Assembly: GCF_026712205.1 (NCBI RefSeq)
Contig: NZ_JAPPUW010000029.1
Span: forward strand, 1-57,296
Direction: 5' to 3'
Origin: Pelomonas aquatica
GTDB lineage: Bacteria > Pseudomonadota > Gammaproteobacteria > Burkholderiales > Burkholderiaceae_C
DNA: 57,296 nt
Part shown: positions 40,697-48,988 of the stretch, in pieces
How positions within the stretch are numbered: position 1 is the first letter of the stretch
How the letters are laid out: each line of letters begins with the position of its first letter
The notes under the pieces: generated by a model
What the model was told of the DNA's origin: nothing
The model's database searches: none
Seen by the model: only the letters and a program-made list of their open reading frames with translations
Made by a program: the position numbers and the translations under genes

Positions 40697-42357
40697 TTCG
40701 GCCCGCCGCCGCCCTCGGGCGTGACCCAGACGATGTTCTGCGTCGGATCCTTGATGTCGCAGGTCTTGCAGTGCACGCAGTTCTGCGCGTTGATCTGCAG
40801 CCGCTCGCCGCTGCCGCCTTCATTCGGCACGAACTCGTAGACGCCCGCCGGGCAGTAGCGGCTCTCGGGGCCGGCGTACTTGGCGAGGTTGACCTGCACC
40901 GGCACCGACGCGTCCTTCAGCGTCAGGTGGGCCGGCTGGTTTTCCTCGTGGTTGGTGTTGGAGATGAACACCGACGAGAGGCGGTCGAAGGTCAGCTTGC
41001 CGTCCGGCTTGGGGTAGGCGATGGGCCGGCACTCGGCCGCCGGGCGCAGCGCGGTGTTGTCGGCCTTGTGGTTGTGCAGGGTCCACGGCGGGTTGGCGAC
41101 GCCCAGCTTGGGCAGCAGCCATTGCTCGATGCCGGTCATCAGCTGGCCGGTCGTCTTGCCCTTCTTGAACCAGAGCTTGAAGTTGCGGGTCTGCTGCAGC
41201 TCTTCGTTCAGCCAGCTCTTCTCGAAGGCTTCGGGGTAGGCGGCCAGCTCGTCCTGGGCGCGGCCGGCTTCCAGCGCAGGCGCCAGGGCCTCGGCGCAGA
41301 GCATGCCGCTCTTGATGGCCGCGTGGCTGCCCTTGATGCGGGCCGCGTTCAGGTAGCCGGCGTCGCAGCCGACCAGCGCACCGCCCGGGAACACGGTCCT
41401 GGGCAGGGCCTGCGGCGTGCCGTTGTTGATCGCGCGGGCGCCGTAGCCGATGCGCTTGCCGCCCTCGATGTGGGCGCGGATGGCCGGGTGGGCCTTCCAG
41501 CGCTGCATCTCCTCGAAGGGGCTCAAATACGGGTTGTCGTAGTCCAGGCCGATGACGAAGCCCAGCGTGACCTTGTTGCCGTCCAGGTGGTAGAGGAAGC
41601 CGCCGCCGAAGGTGTCGCCTTCCATCGGCCAGCCGGCCGTGTGCACCACCTTGCCGGGCTGGGCCTTGTCGGCGTGGATCTCCCACAGCTCCTTGATGCC
41701 GATCGCGTAGGTCTGCGTGTCCTTGCCCTCGGTCAGCTTGAACTTCGAGAGCAGCTGCTTGCCCAGGTGGCCGCGCGCGCCTTCGGCAAAGATCGTGTAC
41801 TTGCCGAGCAGCTCCATGCCGAGTTGGAAGTTGTCGCCGGGCTCGCCGTCCTTGGTGATGCCCATGTTGCCGGTGGCCACGCCCTTCACGCGGCCTTGGT
41901 CGTCGTAGAGCACCTCGGCGGCGGCGAAGCCCGGGAAGATCTCGACGCCCAGGGCTTCGGCCTGGCTGGCCATCCACTTGACGACGTCGGACAGGCTGAT
42001 GACGTAGCAGCCGTGGTTGTGGAAGTTGCGCGGCACGAGAAAATCGGGCGTGCGCGAACTGCCGGTCTCGCTCAGGAAGAGCACGTCGTCGCCGGACACG
42101 GGCTGGTTCAGCGGCGCGCCCAGCTCCTTCCAGTTCGGGAACAGCTCGGTGATGGCACGCGGGTCCATGACGGCGCCGGACAGGATGTGGGCGCCGGGCT
42201 CCGAGCCCTTCTCGAGCACGACGACGCTGGCGTCGGGCCGCAGCTGCTTCAGGCGGATGGCCGTGGCGAGGCCCGCCGGCCCGCCGCCGACGACGACCAC
42301 GTCGTACTCCATGGACTCGCGGGGGCCGAACTGGGCCAGGATTTCTTCGGATGTCAT
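40681..42357 (-). CDS. Electron transfer flavoprotein-ubiquinone oxidoreductase
   Basis: 558 residues, full length. FAD-binding VVVVGGGPAGLATAIRL is at residues 20-36; the C-terminal ferredoxin-like domain has CVHCKTCDIKDPTQNI for the 4Fe-4S cluster with an earlier Cys in RYCPAGVYEF. It takes electrons from ETF, reduced by acyl-CoA dehydrogenases, to ubiquinone, linking fatty acid and amino acid oxidation to respiration. It is bound to the membrane surface. It stands alone; etfAB are not in the window. Confidence 0.96.
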   Translation of the reverse strand: MTSEEILAQFGPRESMEYDVVVVGGGPAGLATAIRLKQLRPDASVVVLEKGSEPGAHILSGAVMDPRAITELFPNWKELGAPLNQPVSGDDVLFLSETGSSRTPDFLVPRNFHNHGCYVISLSDVVKWMASQAEALGVEIFPGFAAAEVLYDDQGRVKGVATGNMGITKDGEPGDNFQLGMELLGKYTIFAEGARGHLGKQLLSKFKLTEGKDTQTYAIGIKELWEIHADKAQPGKVVHTAGWPMEGDTFGGGFLYHLDGNKVTLGFVIGLDYDNPYLSPFEEMQRWKAHPAIRAHIEGGKRIGYGARAINNGTPQALPRTVFPGGALVGCDAGYLNAARIKGSHAAIKSGMLCAEALAPALEAGRAQDELAAYPEAFEKSWLNEELQQTRNFKLWFKKGKTTGQLMTGIEQWLLPKLGVANPPWTLHNHKADNTALRPAAECRPIAYPKPDGKLTFDRLSSVFISNTNHEENQPAHLTLKDASVPVQVNLAKYAGPESRYCPAGVYEFVPNEGGSGERLQINAQNCVHCKTCDIKDPTQNIVWVTPEGGGGPNYSGM

Positions 42358-42448
42358 TGCCGGGTCTCCGTCAGCTTGGATTTCCGCGCGATTCTAGAGA
42401 GGCTGGGCCGCGAATCGAACGATCGTGCTTTTTTAGTGCGGGCAGCCT

Positions 42449-42503
42449 AGGGCCTGTTCACACGACGGCAACGCGACCCATTGCCGTCGTGCGAACAGGC
42501 CCT
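42449..42503. repeat. 55-bp near-perfect palindrome (possible MITE or REP)
   Basis: Arms of 23 bases, from AGGGCCTGTTC to GACGGCAA and back, match at 22 of 23 positions around a 9-base centre. It lies in the 186-base gap between divergent ETF-QO and SDR genes, 41 bases before the SDR start. It would fold as a long hairpin in RNA of either strand. The AGGGCCTGTTC ends look like those of small insertion sequences. Confidence 0.8.
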
Positions 42504-42543
42504 GACCGGTAGGATCGGTGCAACCCACTCCCAAGGCAGTCCC

Positions 42544-43326
42544 ATGAGCTACTCCATCAATCTCGAAGGCCGTGTGGCCCTGATCACCGGCGCGTCCAGC
42601 GGCCTGGGGTCGCAGTTCGCGCGCACGCTGGCCCAGGCCGGCGCCTGCGTCGTGCTGGCCGGCCGCCGCGTCGAGCGCCTGAAGGATCTGCGCGCCGAGA
42701 TCGAAGGCCGCGGCGGCGATGCCCATGTCGTGCAGCTCGACGTGACCGACGTGGCCAGCATCAAGGCCGCCGTGGCCCATGCCGAGACCGAGGTCGGCAC
42801 GCTGGACATCCTCATCAACAACTCTGGCGTCAGCACGACGCAGCGCCTCACCGACGTCAGCGAGAACGACTACGACTATGTGATGGACACCAACACGCGC
42901 GGCGCCTTCTTCGTCGCGCAGGAGGTGGGCAAGCGCATGCTGGCCCGCGCGCGCGGCGCGGCGCCGGGCACCTTCATCGGCGGGCGCATCGTCAACGTGG
43001 CCTCGATGGCCGGCCTGCGCGTGCTGGGCCAGATCGGCGTCTACGCGATGAGCAAGGCCGCCGTCATCCACATGACCCGCGCGATGGCGCTGGAGTGGGG
43101 CAAGTACGGCATCAACGTGAACGCGATCTGCCCCGGCTACATCGACACCGAGATCAACCACCACCACTGGGACACGGAGCAGGGCAGGAAGCTCGTCGAG
43201 CTGCTGCCGCGCAAGCGCGTGGGCCAGCCCAGGGATCTCGACACGGCGCTGCTGATGCTGTGCGCGAACGAGAGCCACTTCATCAACGGTGCCGTGATCC
43301 AGGCCGACGACGGCTTCGGCGTCTGA
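42544..43326 (+). CDS. Short-chain dehydrogenase/reductase
   Basis: 260 residues, classical SDR. Cofactor motif TGASSGLG (about residues 16-23), NNSG at about residue 91-94, and the active site Ser with YAMSK (Tyr-x-x-x-Lys, about residues 167-171). Asn-Val-Asn near NAICPGYIDTEI is typical. The arginine-rich AGRRVERL after beta strand 2 points to NADP(H) preference. The substrate is unknown; 3-oxoacyl or glucose-dehydrogenase-like activities are possible. The stop overlaps the yceH start by one base. Confidence 0.9.
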   Translation: MSYSINLEGRVALITGASSGLGSQFARTLAQAGACVVLAGRRVERLKDLRAEIEGRGGDAHVVQLDVTDVASIKAAVAHAETEVGTLDILINNSGVSTTQRLTDVSENDYDYVMDTNTRGAFFVAQEVGKRMLARARGAAPGTFIGGRIVNVASMAGLRVLGQIGVYAMSKAAVIHMTRAMALEWGKYGINVNAICPGYIDTEINHHHWDTEQGRKLVELLPRKRVGQPRDLDTALLMLCANESHFINGAVIQADDGFGV

Positions 43327-43970
43327 TGTTCAAGCGAGACCTGACCCCGCTGGAGGCCCGCGTCCTCGCCGTCCTCGTCGAGAAGGAATCCACCGTGCCG
43401 GACAGCTACCCGCTGTCGGCCAACGCGCTGACCGCCGGCTGCAACCAGAAGACGGCGCGCGACCCGGTCATGGACGTGGGCGAGGCCGAGGTGCTGGCCA
43501 CCGTGGAGGAACTGAAGTCGCTCAGCCTCGTCAACACCGTCAGCGGCAGCCGCGTGCTGCGCTACGAGCACAACTTCGCGCGGGCCTTGAGCGTGCCCGG
43601 TGCCGCGATGGCCCTGCTGGCCCAGCTGATGCTGCGCGGCCCGCAGACGGCGGCCGAGCTGCGGCAGAACACCGAGCGCCTGCACCGCTTTGCCGATGTG
43701 TCGTCGGTGGATGGCTTCCTGGAGGAACTGGCCGCGCGCGAGCCGCCGTTCGCCGTCAAGCTGCCCAAAGCGCCGGGTGCCCGCGAGGCGCGCTGGGCGC
43801 ATCTGCTGTGCGGGCCGGTCGCATCCGTCGAACAGGCCGTGGCGGCAGCGTCGCCGCGCGACGAGGAGCTGGCGTTGCAGAAGGCCGAGCTGGCGGCGGT
43901 CAAGGCGGAGCTGGCCTCGCTGCGCGAGCTGGTCTTGCGCATGGCGGCCGAGCAGGGCCTGTCCGCCTGA
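43326..43970 (+). CDS. yceH: YceH family protein (DUF480)
   Basis: 214 residues. The family N-terminus LTPLEARVLAVLVEKESTVPDSYPLS and the NQKTARDPVMD block are clear, as is the C-terminal coiled-coil with a repeated ELAxxKAEL pattern (residues about 180-205). The fold is a pair of winged helices; the function is not established. Coupled to the SDR gene by a one-base overlap. Confidence 0.93.
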   Translation: MFKRDLTPLEARVLAVLVEKESTVPDSYPLSANALTAGCNQKTARDPVMDVGEAEVLATVEELKSLSLVNTVSGSRVLRYEHNFARALSVPGAAMALLAQLMLRGPQTAAELRQNTERLHRFADVSSVDGFLEELAAREPPFAVKLPKAPGAREARWAHLLCGPVASVEQAVAAASPRDEELALQKAELAAVKAELASLRELVLRMAAEQGLSA

Positions 43971-43975
43971 GGCCG

Positions 43976-44065
43976 CGAGGTTTCACGCTGATCGAGTTGA
44001 TGGTGGCCTGCGCCATCGCGGCCATCCTGGCATGCTTGGGTGCCCCGTCGTTGAAAGCCGCCACC
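43976..44065 (+). pseudogene. Prepilin N-terminus relic fused in frame to the thioesterase ORF
   Basis: Thirty codons read RGFTLIELMVACAIAAILACL and then GAPSLKAAT. This is the type IV (pseudo)pilin leader with the prepilin-peptidase site G/FTLIE and the start of the hydrophobic helix. No start codon precedes it except one deep inside yceH, and the pilin body is missing. The frame runs straight into the thioesterase. Confidence 0.65.
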
Positions 44066-44485
44066 ATGAGATACAGCGTCCCCGCCGCCAAGAAGCTGAC
44101 CTACGAGTGCCGCATCCCGATGCGCTGGGGCGACATGGACGCGATGGGCCACGTCAACAACACGCTCTATTTCCGCTACCTGGAGATCGCGCGCGTCGAC
44201 TGGCTCACGCAGATCGGCGCGCCGCCCAACCCGGGCGGGCAGGGGCCGGTCATCGTCAACGCCTTCTGCAACTTCTACCGCCAGCTCAAATGCCCGGGCG
44301 AGGTGCTTGCGAAGCACTACGTCAGCGACCCGGGCCGCACCAGCTTCGAGACCTGGATCACGCTGGAGCGCGCCGACGAGCCCGGCACCCTCTACGCCGA
44401 GGGCGGCGCGACGACGCTGTGGTTCGACGCGCAGACCGACAAGGCCATTGCCTTGCCGGACTGGCTGCGCGGAGTCGTCGGCTGA
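44066..44485 (+). CDS. Acyl-CoA thioesterase (4HBT hotdog family)
   Basis: 139 residues. The hotdog motif RWGDMDAMGHVNNTLYFRYLE is the signature of YbgC/4HBT thioesterases, with the catalytic Asp in the WGDMD stretch. It hydrolyses an acyl-CoA; chain preference cannot be told. The ATG at 44066 gives the family length. An in-frame ATG at 44000, within the prepilin relic, would add a hydrophobic N-terminus. Confidence 0.9.
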   Translation: MRYSVPAAKKLTYECRIPMRWGDMDAMGHVNNTLYFRYLEIARVDWLTQIGAPPNPGGQGPVIVNAFCNFYRQLKCPGEVLAKHYVSDPGRTSFETWITLERADEPGTLYAEGGATTLWFDAQTDKAIALPDWLRGVVG

Positions 44486-44621
44486 CCGGCGGCAGGCGCA
44501 CGTCGCGCCGACCCAGGCGCGGCGGTCGCGCGGGTCGGCGGGCTCCCGCGGGTGGATCCGGGGCGAGTGCGTCATCCAGCCTCTGTCATCATGCGCGGTC
44601 TGATTGAGGAGGACGCTGGGC

Positions 44622-46088
44622 ATGAGGGCATGGATCTGGGCGGGTTGGGCGGCGATGGCGGTGGCCTTGGGGGCGCAGGCGGCGCCGCCGACGGTGGCGC
44701 CGGCCGCGAGCGCGCCGCAGGGCTTCAAGCTGTTCCGGCCGTCCGCGCCTGCGTCGGCGGCCCGCGGCGCGCTGCCTGCCCCGGCCAAGCCCGCGGCGGC
44801 CGCCTCGGCCGCGGCGGCCCCGGTGCCCGCGGTCGTCGATGCCGAACCCGCCATCCGCGGCTACGCCGTCCCCATCGGCGGCGCGCTCAAGGCGGACAAC
44901 GAGGAGGTCTGGCAGCGCATCGTCCATCTCGCAGGCGGCAAGGGCGCGCGCTTCGTCGTTTTCGGCACGGCCAGCGAAGACCCCGAAGCCAGCGCCAAGC
45001 AGGTGGTGGACCTGCTGCAGCGCCGCGGCGCCATCGCCGAGGCCCTGCCCGTGGCGCCGAAGTTCCTGTGGGTGGACCTGAACAAGGTCGTGCGTGACCC
45101 GGCGCTGATCGCCAAGGTCAAGGCCGCCAAGGGCATCTTCTTCACCGGCGGCACGCAGGAGCGCATCGTCGACGTGCTGCAGCCGGGCGGCCAGAGCACG
45201 CCGATGCTGGAAGCCATCTGGGACGTCTACCGCAAGGGCGGCGTCGTGGTGGGCACATCGGCCGGCGCGGCCATCATGAGCACCGTGATGTTCCGCGACG
45301 CGCCCAGCGTCATCAACATCCTGAAGGGCCGCTTCGTCGACGGCAAGCAGATCGACCGAGGTCTCGGCTTCGTCGGCCCCAATCTGTTCGTCGACCAGCA
45401 CTTCCTCAAGCGCGGCCGCTTCGGTCGCATGATCCCGCTGATGATGGCCAAGGGCTACAAGATCGGCCTGGGCGTGGACGAGAACACGGCGGCCATCATC
45501 CGCGGCGACGAGATCGAGATCATCGGCGACCGCGGCGCGCTGGTCGTCGACCTGACCGAGGCCAGGACCGATGCGGCGCTGGGCGCCTTCAACGTGCAGG
45601 GCGCGCGCCTGTCCTACCTGGAGCATGGCGACCGCTACCACCTGCGCGCGCGCGCCACGACGCCGTCGGCGCCCAAGCTGCGCGGCGAGCTGCACGATGC
45701 CGAGTCGCCCGGCTTCAAGCCCTACTACACCGACGACGTCTTCCACCTCGACATGCTGGGCGACTCGACCATCTCCAACGCGATGAGCCGGCTGATCGAC
45801 AGCGCGCGCCGGGAGGTCAAGGGCCTGGCCTTCGACGTGCTGCCGCGCGCCAACGACCCGCTGGCCGAACTGGGCTTCCTGTTCCGCGTCTACAAGGGCC
45901 CGGACTCGCTGGGCTGGAGCACCGAGGAGTTCGGCGGCGAGCAGTTCACGGTGGCCAACCTCTACCTCGACATCAGCCCGGTGCGGCTGCCGATGCCGCT
46001 GTACGGCGGCTGGGGGCCACCCAGGCCGCCGGAGGCGGCGAACCCGGCGGCGTCCGCCGGGGCTGCGGGCGTGCCGGCTCCGCGCTGA
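44622..46088 (+). CDS. Secreted cyanophycinase (peptidase S51)
   Basis: 488 residues. A signal peptide (about residues 1-25, ending ALGAQA) and a Pro/Ala-rich linker (residues 25-75) precede the S51 domain. The nucleophile Ser is about residue 213 in VGTSAGAAIMS, with the family blocks FFTGGTQERIVDVLQP and FVDQHFLKRGRFGR. Cyanophycinases cleave the Asp-Arg polymer to dipeptides; exported forms (CphE type) degrade external polymer. GAGGAGG lies 9 bases before ATG 44622. An upstream in-frame TTG is rejected because it has no such site. Confidence 0.92.
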   Translation: MRAWIWAGWAAMAVALGAQAAPPTVAPAASAPQGFKLFRPSAPASAARGALPAPAKPAAAASAAAAPVPAVVDAEPAIRGYAVPIGGALKADNEEVWQRIVHLAGGKGARFVVFGTASEDPEASAKQVVDLLQRRGAIAEALPVAPKFLWVDLNKVVRDPALIAKVKAAKGIFFTGGTQERIVDVLQPGGQSTPMLEAIWDVYRKGGVVVGTSAGAAIMSTVMFRDAPSVINILKGRFVDGKQIDRGLGFVGPNLFVDQHFLKRGRFGRMIPLMMAKGYKIGLGVDENTAAIIRGDEIEIIGDRGALVVDLTEARTDAALGAFNVQGARLSYLEHGDRYHLRARATTPSAPKLRGELHDAESPGFKPYYTDDVFHLDMLGDSTISNAMSRLIDSARREVKGLAFDVLPRANDPLAELGFLFRVYKGPDSLGWSTEEFGGEQFTVANLYLDISPVRLPMPLYGGWGPPRPPEAANPAASAGAAGVPAPR

Positions 46089-46168
46089 GCGCCGCGGGTT
46101 TCCTGCCAAGATATCAGCCCCTCCGATTTCCCATCGCCCGGCCGGCTGGCCGGGCTCCTGAGCCGATC

Positions 46169-47431
46169 TTGACCTCCAACGCCCCGGCCGGCACCGTCAT
46201 CGCCATCGGCGGTGCCCTCAAGCCCGACAGCGACGCCGTCTGGCAGCGCCTCGTCGACGAAGCCGGCGGCGCGGGTGCGCCCATCGCCGTCTTCCCGACG
46301 GCGGCCTACGAACCCGAACGCGTCGCCGCGCAGATCGTCGCGGCGCTGGAGCGCTGCGGCGCCCGCGCCGAGGTCGTGCCGGTCGCACCCCATCTGCAGG
46401 GCGTCGACCTGCAGGCGCGGCTGAACGACCCGGCGCTGATCGCCCGCGTCGCCGCCAGCCGCGCCGTGTTCTTCTCCGGCGGCGCACAGGAATACATCGT
46501 CGACACGCTGCAGCCCGGCGGGCGGGCCACGGCCATGCTGGACGCGGTCCGCGCGGTCTTCGCGGCCGGCGGCGTCATTGCCGGCACCAGCGCCGGCGCG
46601 GCCGTGCTGAGCCGCATGATGTTCCGTGACGCGATGGACAACCTGCTCGTGCTGAAGGGCCTGTGGCGCGCCGGCCAGGAGTACGACCGCGGCCTCGACT
46701 TCCTCGGCCCGGACCTGTTCATCGACCAGCATTTCATCCGCCGCGGCCGCATCGGCCGCATGCTGCCGGCCATGCGGGCGCTGGGCTACCGCCTCGGCCT
46801 GGGCGTGGACGAGAACGCCGCCGTCGTCATCCAGGGCGGGCGGCTGGAGGTCGTCGGCGGCAGCGGCGCCGTGCTGGTGGACCTCGGCGAGGCCGCCAGC
46901 GAGCCCGGCCTGCCGGCCTTCAACCTGCGCGGCGCGCGGCTGTCCTACCTCGCCGCCGGCGACTGCCACGACCTCGGCAGCGGCCTGACGACGGCGGCGC
47001 CGCGCAAGCTGCGCGAGCCCTGCATCGACCCGGCTGCGGCCGGCTTCGCGCCGGGGCTGAAGTCCGAGCGCTACTTCCTCGACATCCTCGGCGGCGGCGG
47101 CCTGCTCGACGCGATGACGCAGCTGCTCGACGGCCCCGCGCCCGAGGTGCGCGGTCTGGCCTACCGCGCCAACCCGCGGCCCGGCGACCCGGCACCCGAA
47201 CTCGGCTTCGAGTTCCGCCTGCACCGTGACGCGGGGCTGCGCGGCTGGCGCAGCACGACGCTGGGCGGCGATGACTGGACGGTGCTCGGCGCGCGCCTGG
47301 ACGTGATTCCCGTGCGCGTCGCCAACCCTTTGTTCACGCCCCTGGCCGCCTTGCCCCGGCGCGTGGTCGAATCGGTGCTCGCGGGCCGCGGCGGCCCCGG
47401 GGAGAACGGCGATGGCAATGGTCAGCGGTGA
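46169..47431 (+). CDS. Cytoplasmic cyanophycinase-like peptidase (S51)
   Basis: 420 residues from a TTG start, no signal peptide. The S51 nucleophile is about Ser141 in AGTSAGAAVLS; FFSGGAQEYIVDTLQP and FIDQHFIRRGRIGR align with the preceding gene, so the two are paralogues. It would act on internal cyanophycin or imported dipeptide polymer. The gap to the first gene is 80 bases without a clear terminator, so cotranscription is possible. Its 3' end overlaps the next gene by 20 bases. No cyanophycin synthetase is in the window. Confidence 0.9.
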   Translation: MTSNAPAGTVIAIGGALKPDSDAVWQRLVDEAGGAGAPIAVFPTAAYEPERVAAQIVAALERCGARAEVVPVAPHLQGVDLQARLNDPALIARVAASRAVFFSGGAQEYIVDTLQPGGRATAMLDAVRAVFAAGGVIAGTSAGAAVLSRMMFRDAMDNLLVLKGLWRAGQEYDRGLDFLGPDLFIDQHFIRRGRIGRMLPAMRALGYRLGLGVDENAAVVIQGGRLEVVGGSGAVLVDLGEAASEPGLPAFNLRGARLSYLAAGDCHDLGSGLTTAAPRKLREPCIDPAAAGFAPGLKSERYFLDILGGGGLLDAMTQLLDGPAPEVRGLAYRANPRPGDPAPELGFEFRLHRDAGLRGWRSTTLGGDDWTVLGARLDVIPVRVANPLFTPLAALPRRVVESVLAGRGGPGENGDGNGQR

Positions 47432-47804
47432 ATTCAGCGTGGGCATGGCGGCCCAGGCCGCCGAGGACGGCAGCGCGGCCATAGGCCGCATGGTGCTGGA
47501 CAAGCGCTACCACGGCGCGCTGGAGGCGCGCGGTGCCGGCCAGATGCTGGCCACGCACGGCAGCGTCGCCGGCTCGGCGGCCTATGTGGCGCTGGAGTCG
47601 GTGAGGGGCACGCTGCAGGGCCGCGAGGGCAGCTTCGCCCTCGTCCACCACGGGCTGATGGCGCGCGGCCAGCCGTCGCTGGACATCAGCGTCGTGCCGG
47701 ACTCCGGCACCGGCGCGCTCGTGGGCCTGTCGGGCCGCATGCGCATCCGCGTCGAGGGCCACCAGCACTTCTACGATTTCGATTTCAGCCTGCCAGGGGC
47801 CTGA
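47412..47804 (+). CDS. DUF3224-type small beta-barrel protein
   Basis: 130 residues, no signal peptide. The pattern GRMVLDKRYHGALEARGAG, then GSAAYVALESVRGTLQGREGSF and DSGTGALVGLSG, matches the DUF3224 family, small beta-barrels related to allene oxide cyclase. Function unknown. It begins within the end of the second cyanophycinase; a second ATG at 47418 is also possible. Confidence 0.8.
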   Translation: MAMVSGEFSVGMAAQAAEDGSAAIGRMVLDKRYHGALEARGAGQMLATHGSVAGSAAYVALESVRGTLQGREGSFALVHHGLMARGQPSLDISVVPDSGTGALVGLSGRMRIRVEGHQHFYDFDFSLPGA

Positions 47805-47820
47805 CCCCGAAGGAGACCCC

Positions 47821-48225
47821 ATGAAGAAGATCTATTCGGCCGCTGCCATCGCGCTGCTGGCGGGCGCCGCCCAGGCCGCCGACGTCGGCGTGTCCATCCA
47901 GGTCGGCCAGCCCGGCTTCTATGGCCGCATCGACATCGGCAACACCGCGCCGCCGCCCGTCGTCGTCGCCGAACCCGTCTGGGTGCAGCGCCGGCCCGTG
48001 CGCGTCGAGCCGGTCTATATGCGCGTGCCGCCCGGCCACCAGAAGCACTGGGACAAGCACTGCGCGGAGTACAACGCCTGCGGCGTGCCGGTCTACTTCG
48101 TCCGCGAGGACTGGTATCAGGAGCGCTACGGCGAGCGCAGCGAACGCCGTCGCGACGACGATGACGACCAGGGCCATGGCCGCGGCAAAGGGCATGGCAA
48201 GCACAAGGGCCAGGATCGCGACTGA
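47821..48225 (+). CDS. Small exported protein with a charged His-rich tail
   Basis: 134 residues. The signal peptide MKKIYSAAAIALLAGAAQAA is cleaved at Ala-x-Ala; the mature part has a short beta-rich region, a conserved-looking HQKHWDKHCAEYNACG stretch with two cysteines, and a tail of Arg, Asp, Gly and His. AAGGAG is well placed before the ATG. Such proteins are common and unnamed in Burkholderiales. Confidence 0.82.
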   Translation: MKKIYSAAAIALLAGAAQAADVGVSIQVGQPGFYGRIDIGNTAPPPVVVAEPVWVQRRPVRVEPVYMRVPPGHQKHWDKHCAEYNACGVPVYFVREDWYQERYGERSERRRDDDDDQGHGRGKGHGKHKGQDRD

Positions 48226-48260
48226 GGCGGCGCGGCCTGCGCCGCGACACAATCGCGGCC

Positions 48261-48764
48261 ATGGCTGAAACCGACTCCCGCCCCGAAGGCTTCCAACGCG
48301 TCAGTGCCGCGCTCGCGGCCTCCGAGCATCCCCACCCGCCGCTGTGGCTGGACATGGCCGCCCGCACCGCCCAGGAGGCCGCCGACGCCCTCGGCGTCAC
48401 GCTGGGCCAGATCGCCAAGTCCGTCGTCTTCCGCCGCAAGGCCGACGACTCCGCGGTTCTCGTCATCACCTCGGGCGACAGGCGCGTCGACGAGGCCAAG
48501 CTCAAGCCCCACACCGGCCCGCTGGGCCGCGCCGATGCCGAGTTCGTGAAGGCCCGCACCGGCTTTTCCATCGGCGGCGTGTCGCCCGCCGGCTTTGCGC
48601 CCAGCGACGGTGCCGCGCCGCCCGAGCTCTACATCGACCGCGAGCTGTTCCGCTTCGACATCATCTGGGCCGCGGCGGGCCACCCGAACGGCGTGTTCAA
48701 GCTGACGCCGGGCCAGCTGGAGAAGCTGACCGGGGCGCCGGTGATCGACGTGGTTCAGGAATGA
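48261..48764 (+). CDS. YbaK/EbsC-type aminoacyl-tRNA deacylase
   Basis: 167 residues. The YbaK/ProX fold is seen in AKSVVFRRKADDSAVLVITSGDRRVDE, with GFSIGGVSPAGF as substrate-pocket loop. Family members hydrolyse mischarged Cys- or Ala-tRNA-Pro in trans; which substrate this copy uses is unknown. It ends in an ATGA overlap with the DUF1289 gene, so three genes (to 49644) are coupled. Confidence 0.9.
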   Translation: MAETDSRPEGFQRVSAALAASEHPHPPLWLDMAARTAQEAADALGVTLGQIAKSVVFRRKADDSAVLVITSGDRRVDEAKLKPHTGPLGRADAEFVKARTGFSIGGVSPAGFAPSDGAAPPELYIDRELFRFDIIWAAAGHPNGVFKLTPGQLEKLTGAPVIDVVQE

Positions 48765-48988
48765 AGGCACGGCCTGCCTCACCCTGCGTCAACGTCTGCC
48801 AGATGGACGCGGCCAGCGGCTGGTGCCGCGGCTGCGCGCGCAGCCTCAACGAGATCGCCGGCTGGGGCGGGGCGCCGGAGGCCGTGCAGCGGCATGTGCT
48901 TGAGCAGCTGCCCGAGCGCCGCGTCGATCTGCACCGGCAGGGCCTGTGGCTCGGGCCGTGGCCGTATTTCCAGGAACAGGACCGATGA
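48761..48988 (+). CDS. DUF1289 small cysteine protein
   Basis: 75 residues. Four cysteines in SPCVNVCQMDAASGWCRGC form the DUF1289 motif, probably a metal or Fe-S site. The partner and role are unknown. Both ends overlap their neighbours by four bases (ATGA). Confidence 0.88.
   Translation: MKARPASPCVNVCQMDAASGWCRGCARSLNEIAGWGGAPEAVQRHVLEQLPERRVDLHRQGLWLGPWPYFQEQDR

Noticed and set aside
40474-42450. 658-codon open frame opposite ETF-QO
   Set aside because: Shadow of ETF-QO; no motifs.
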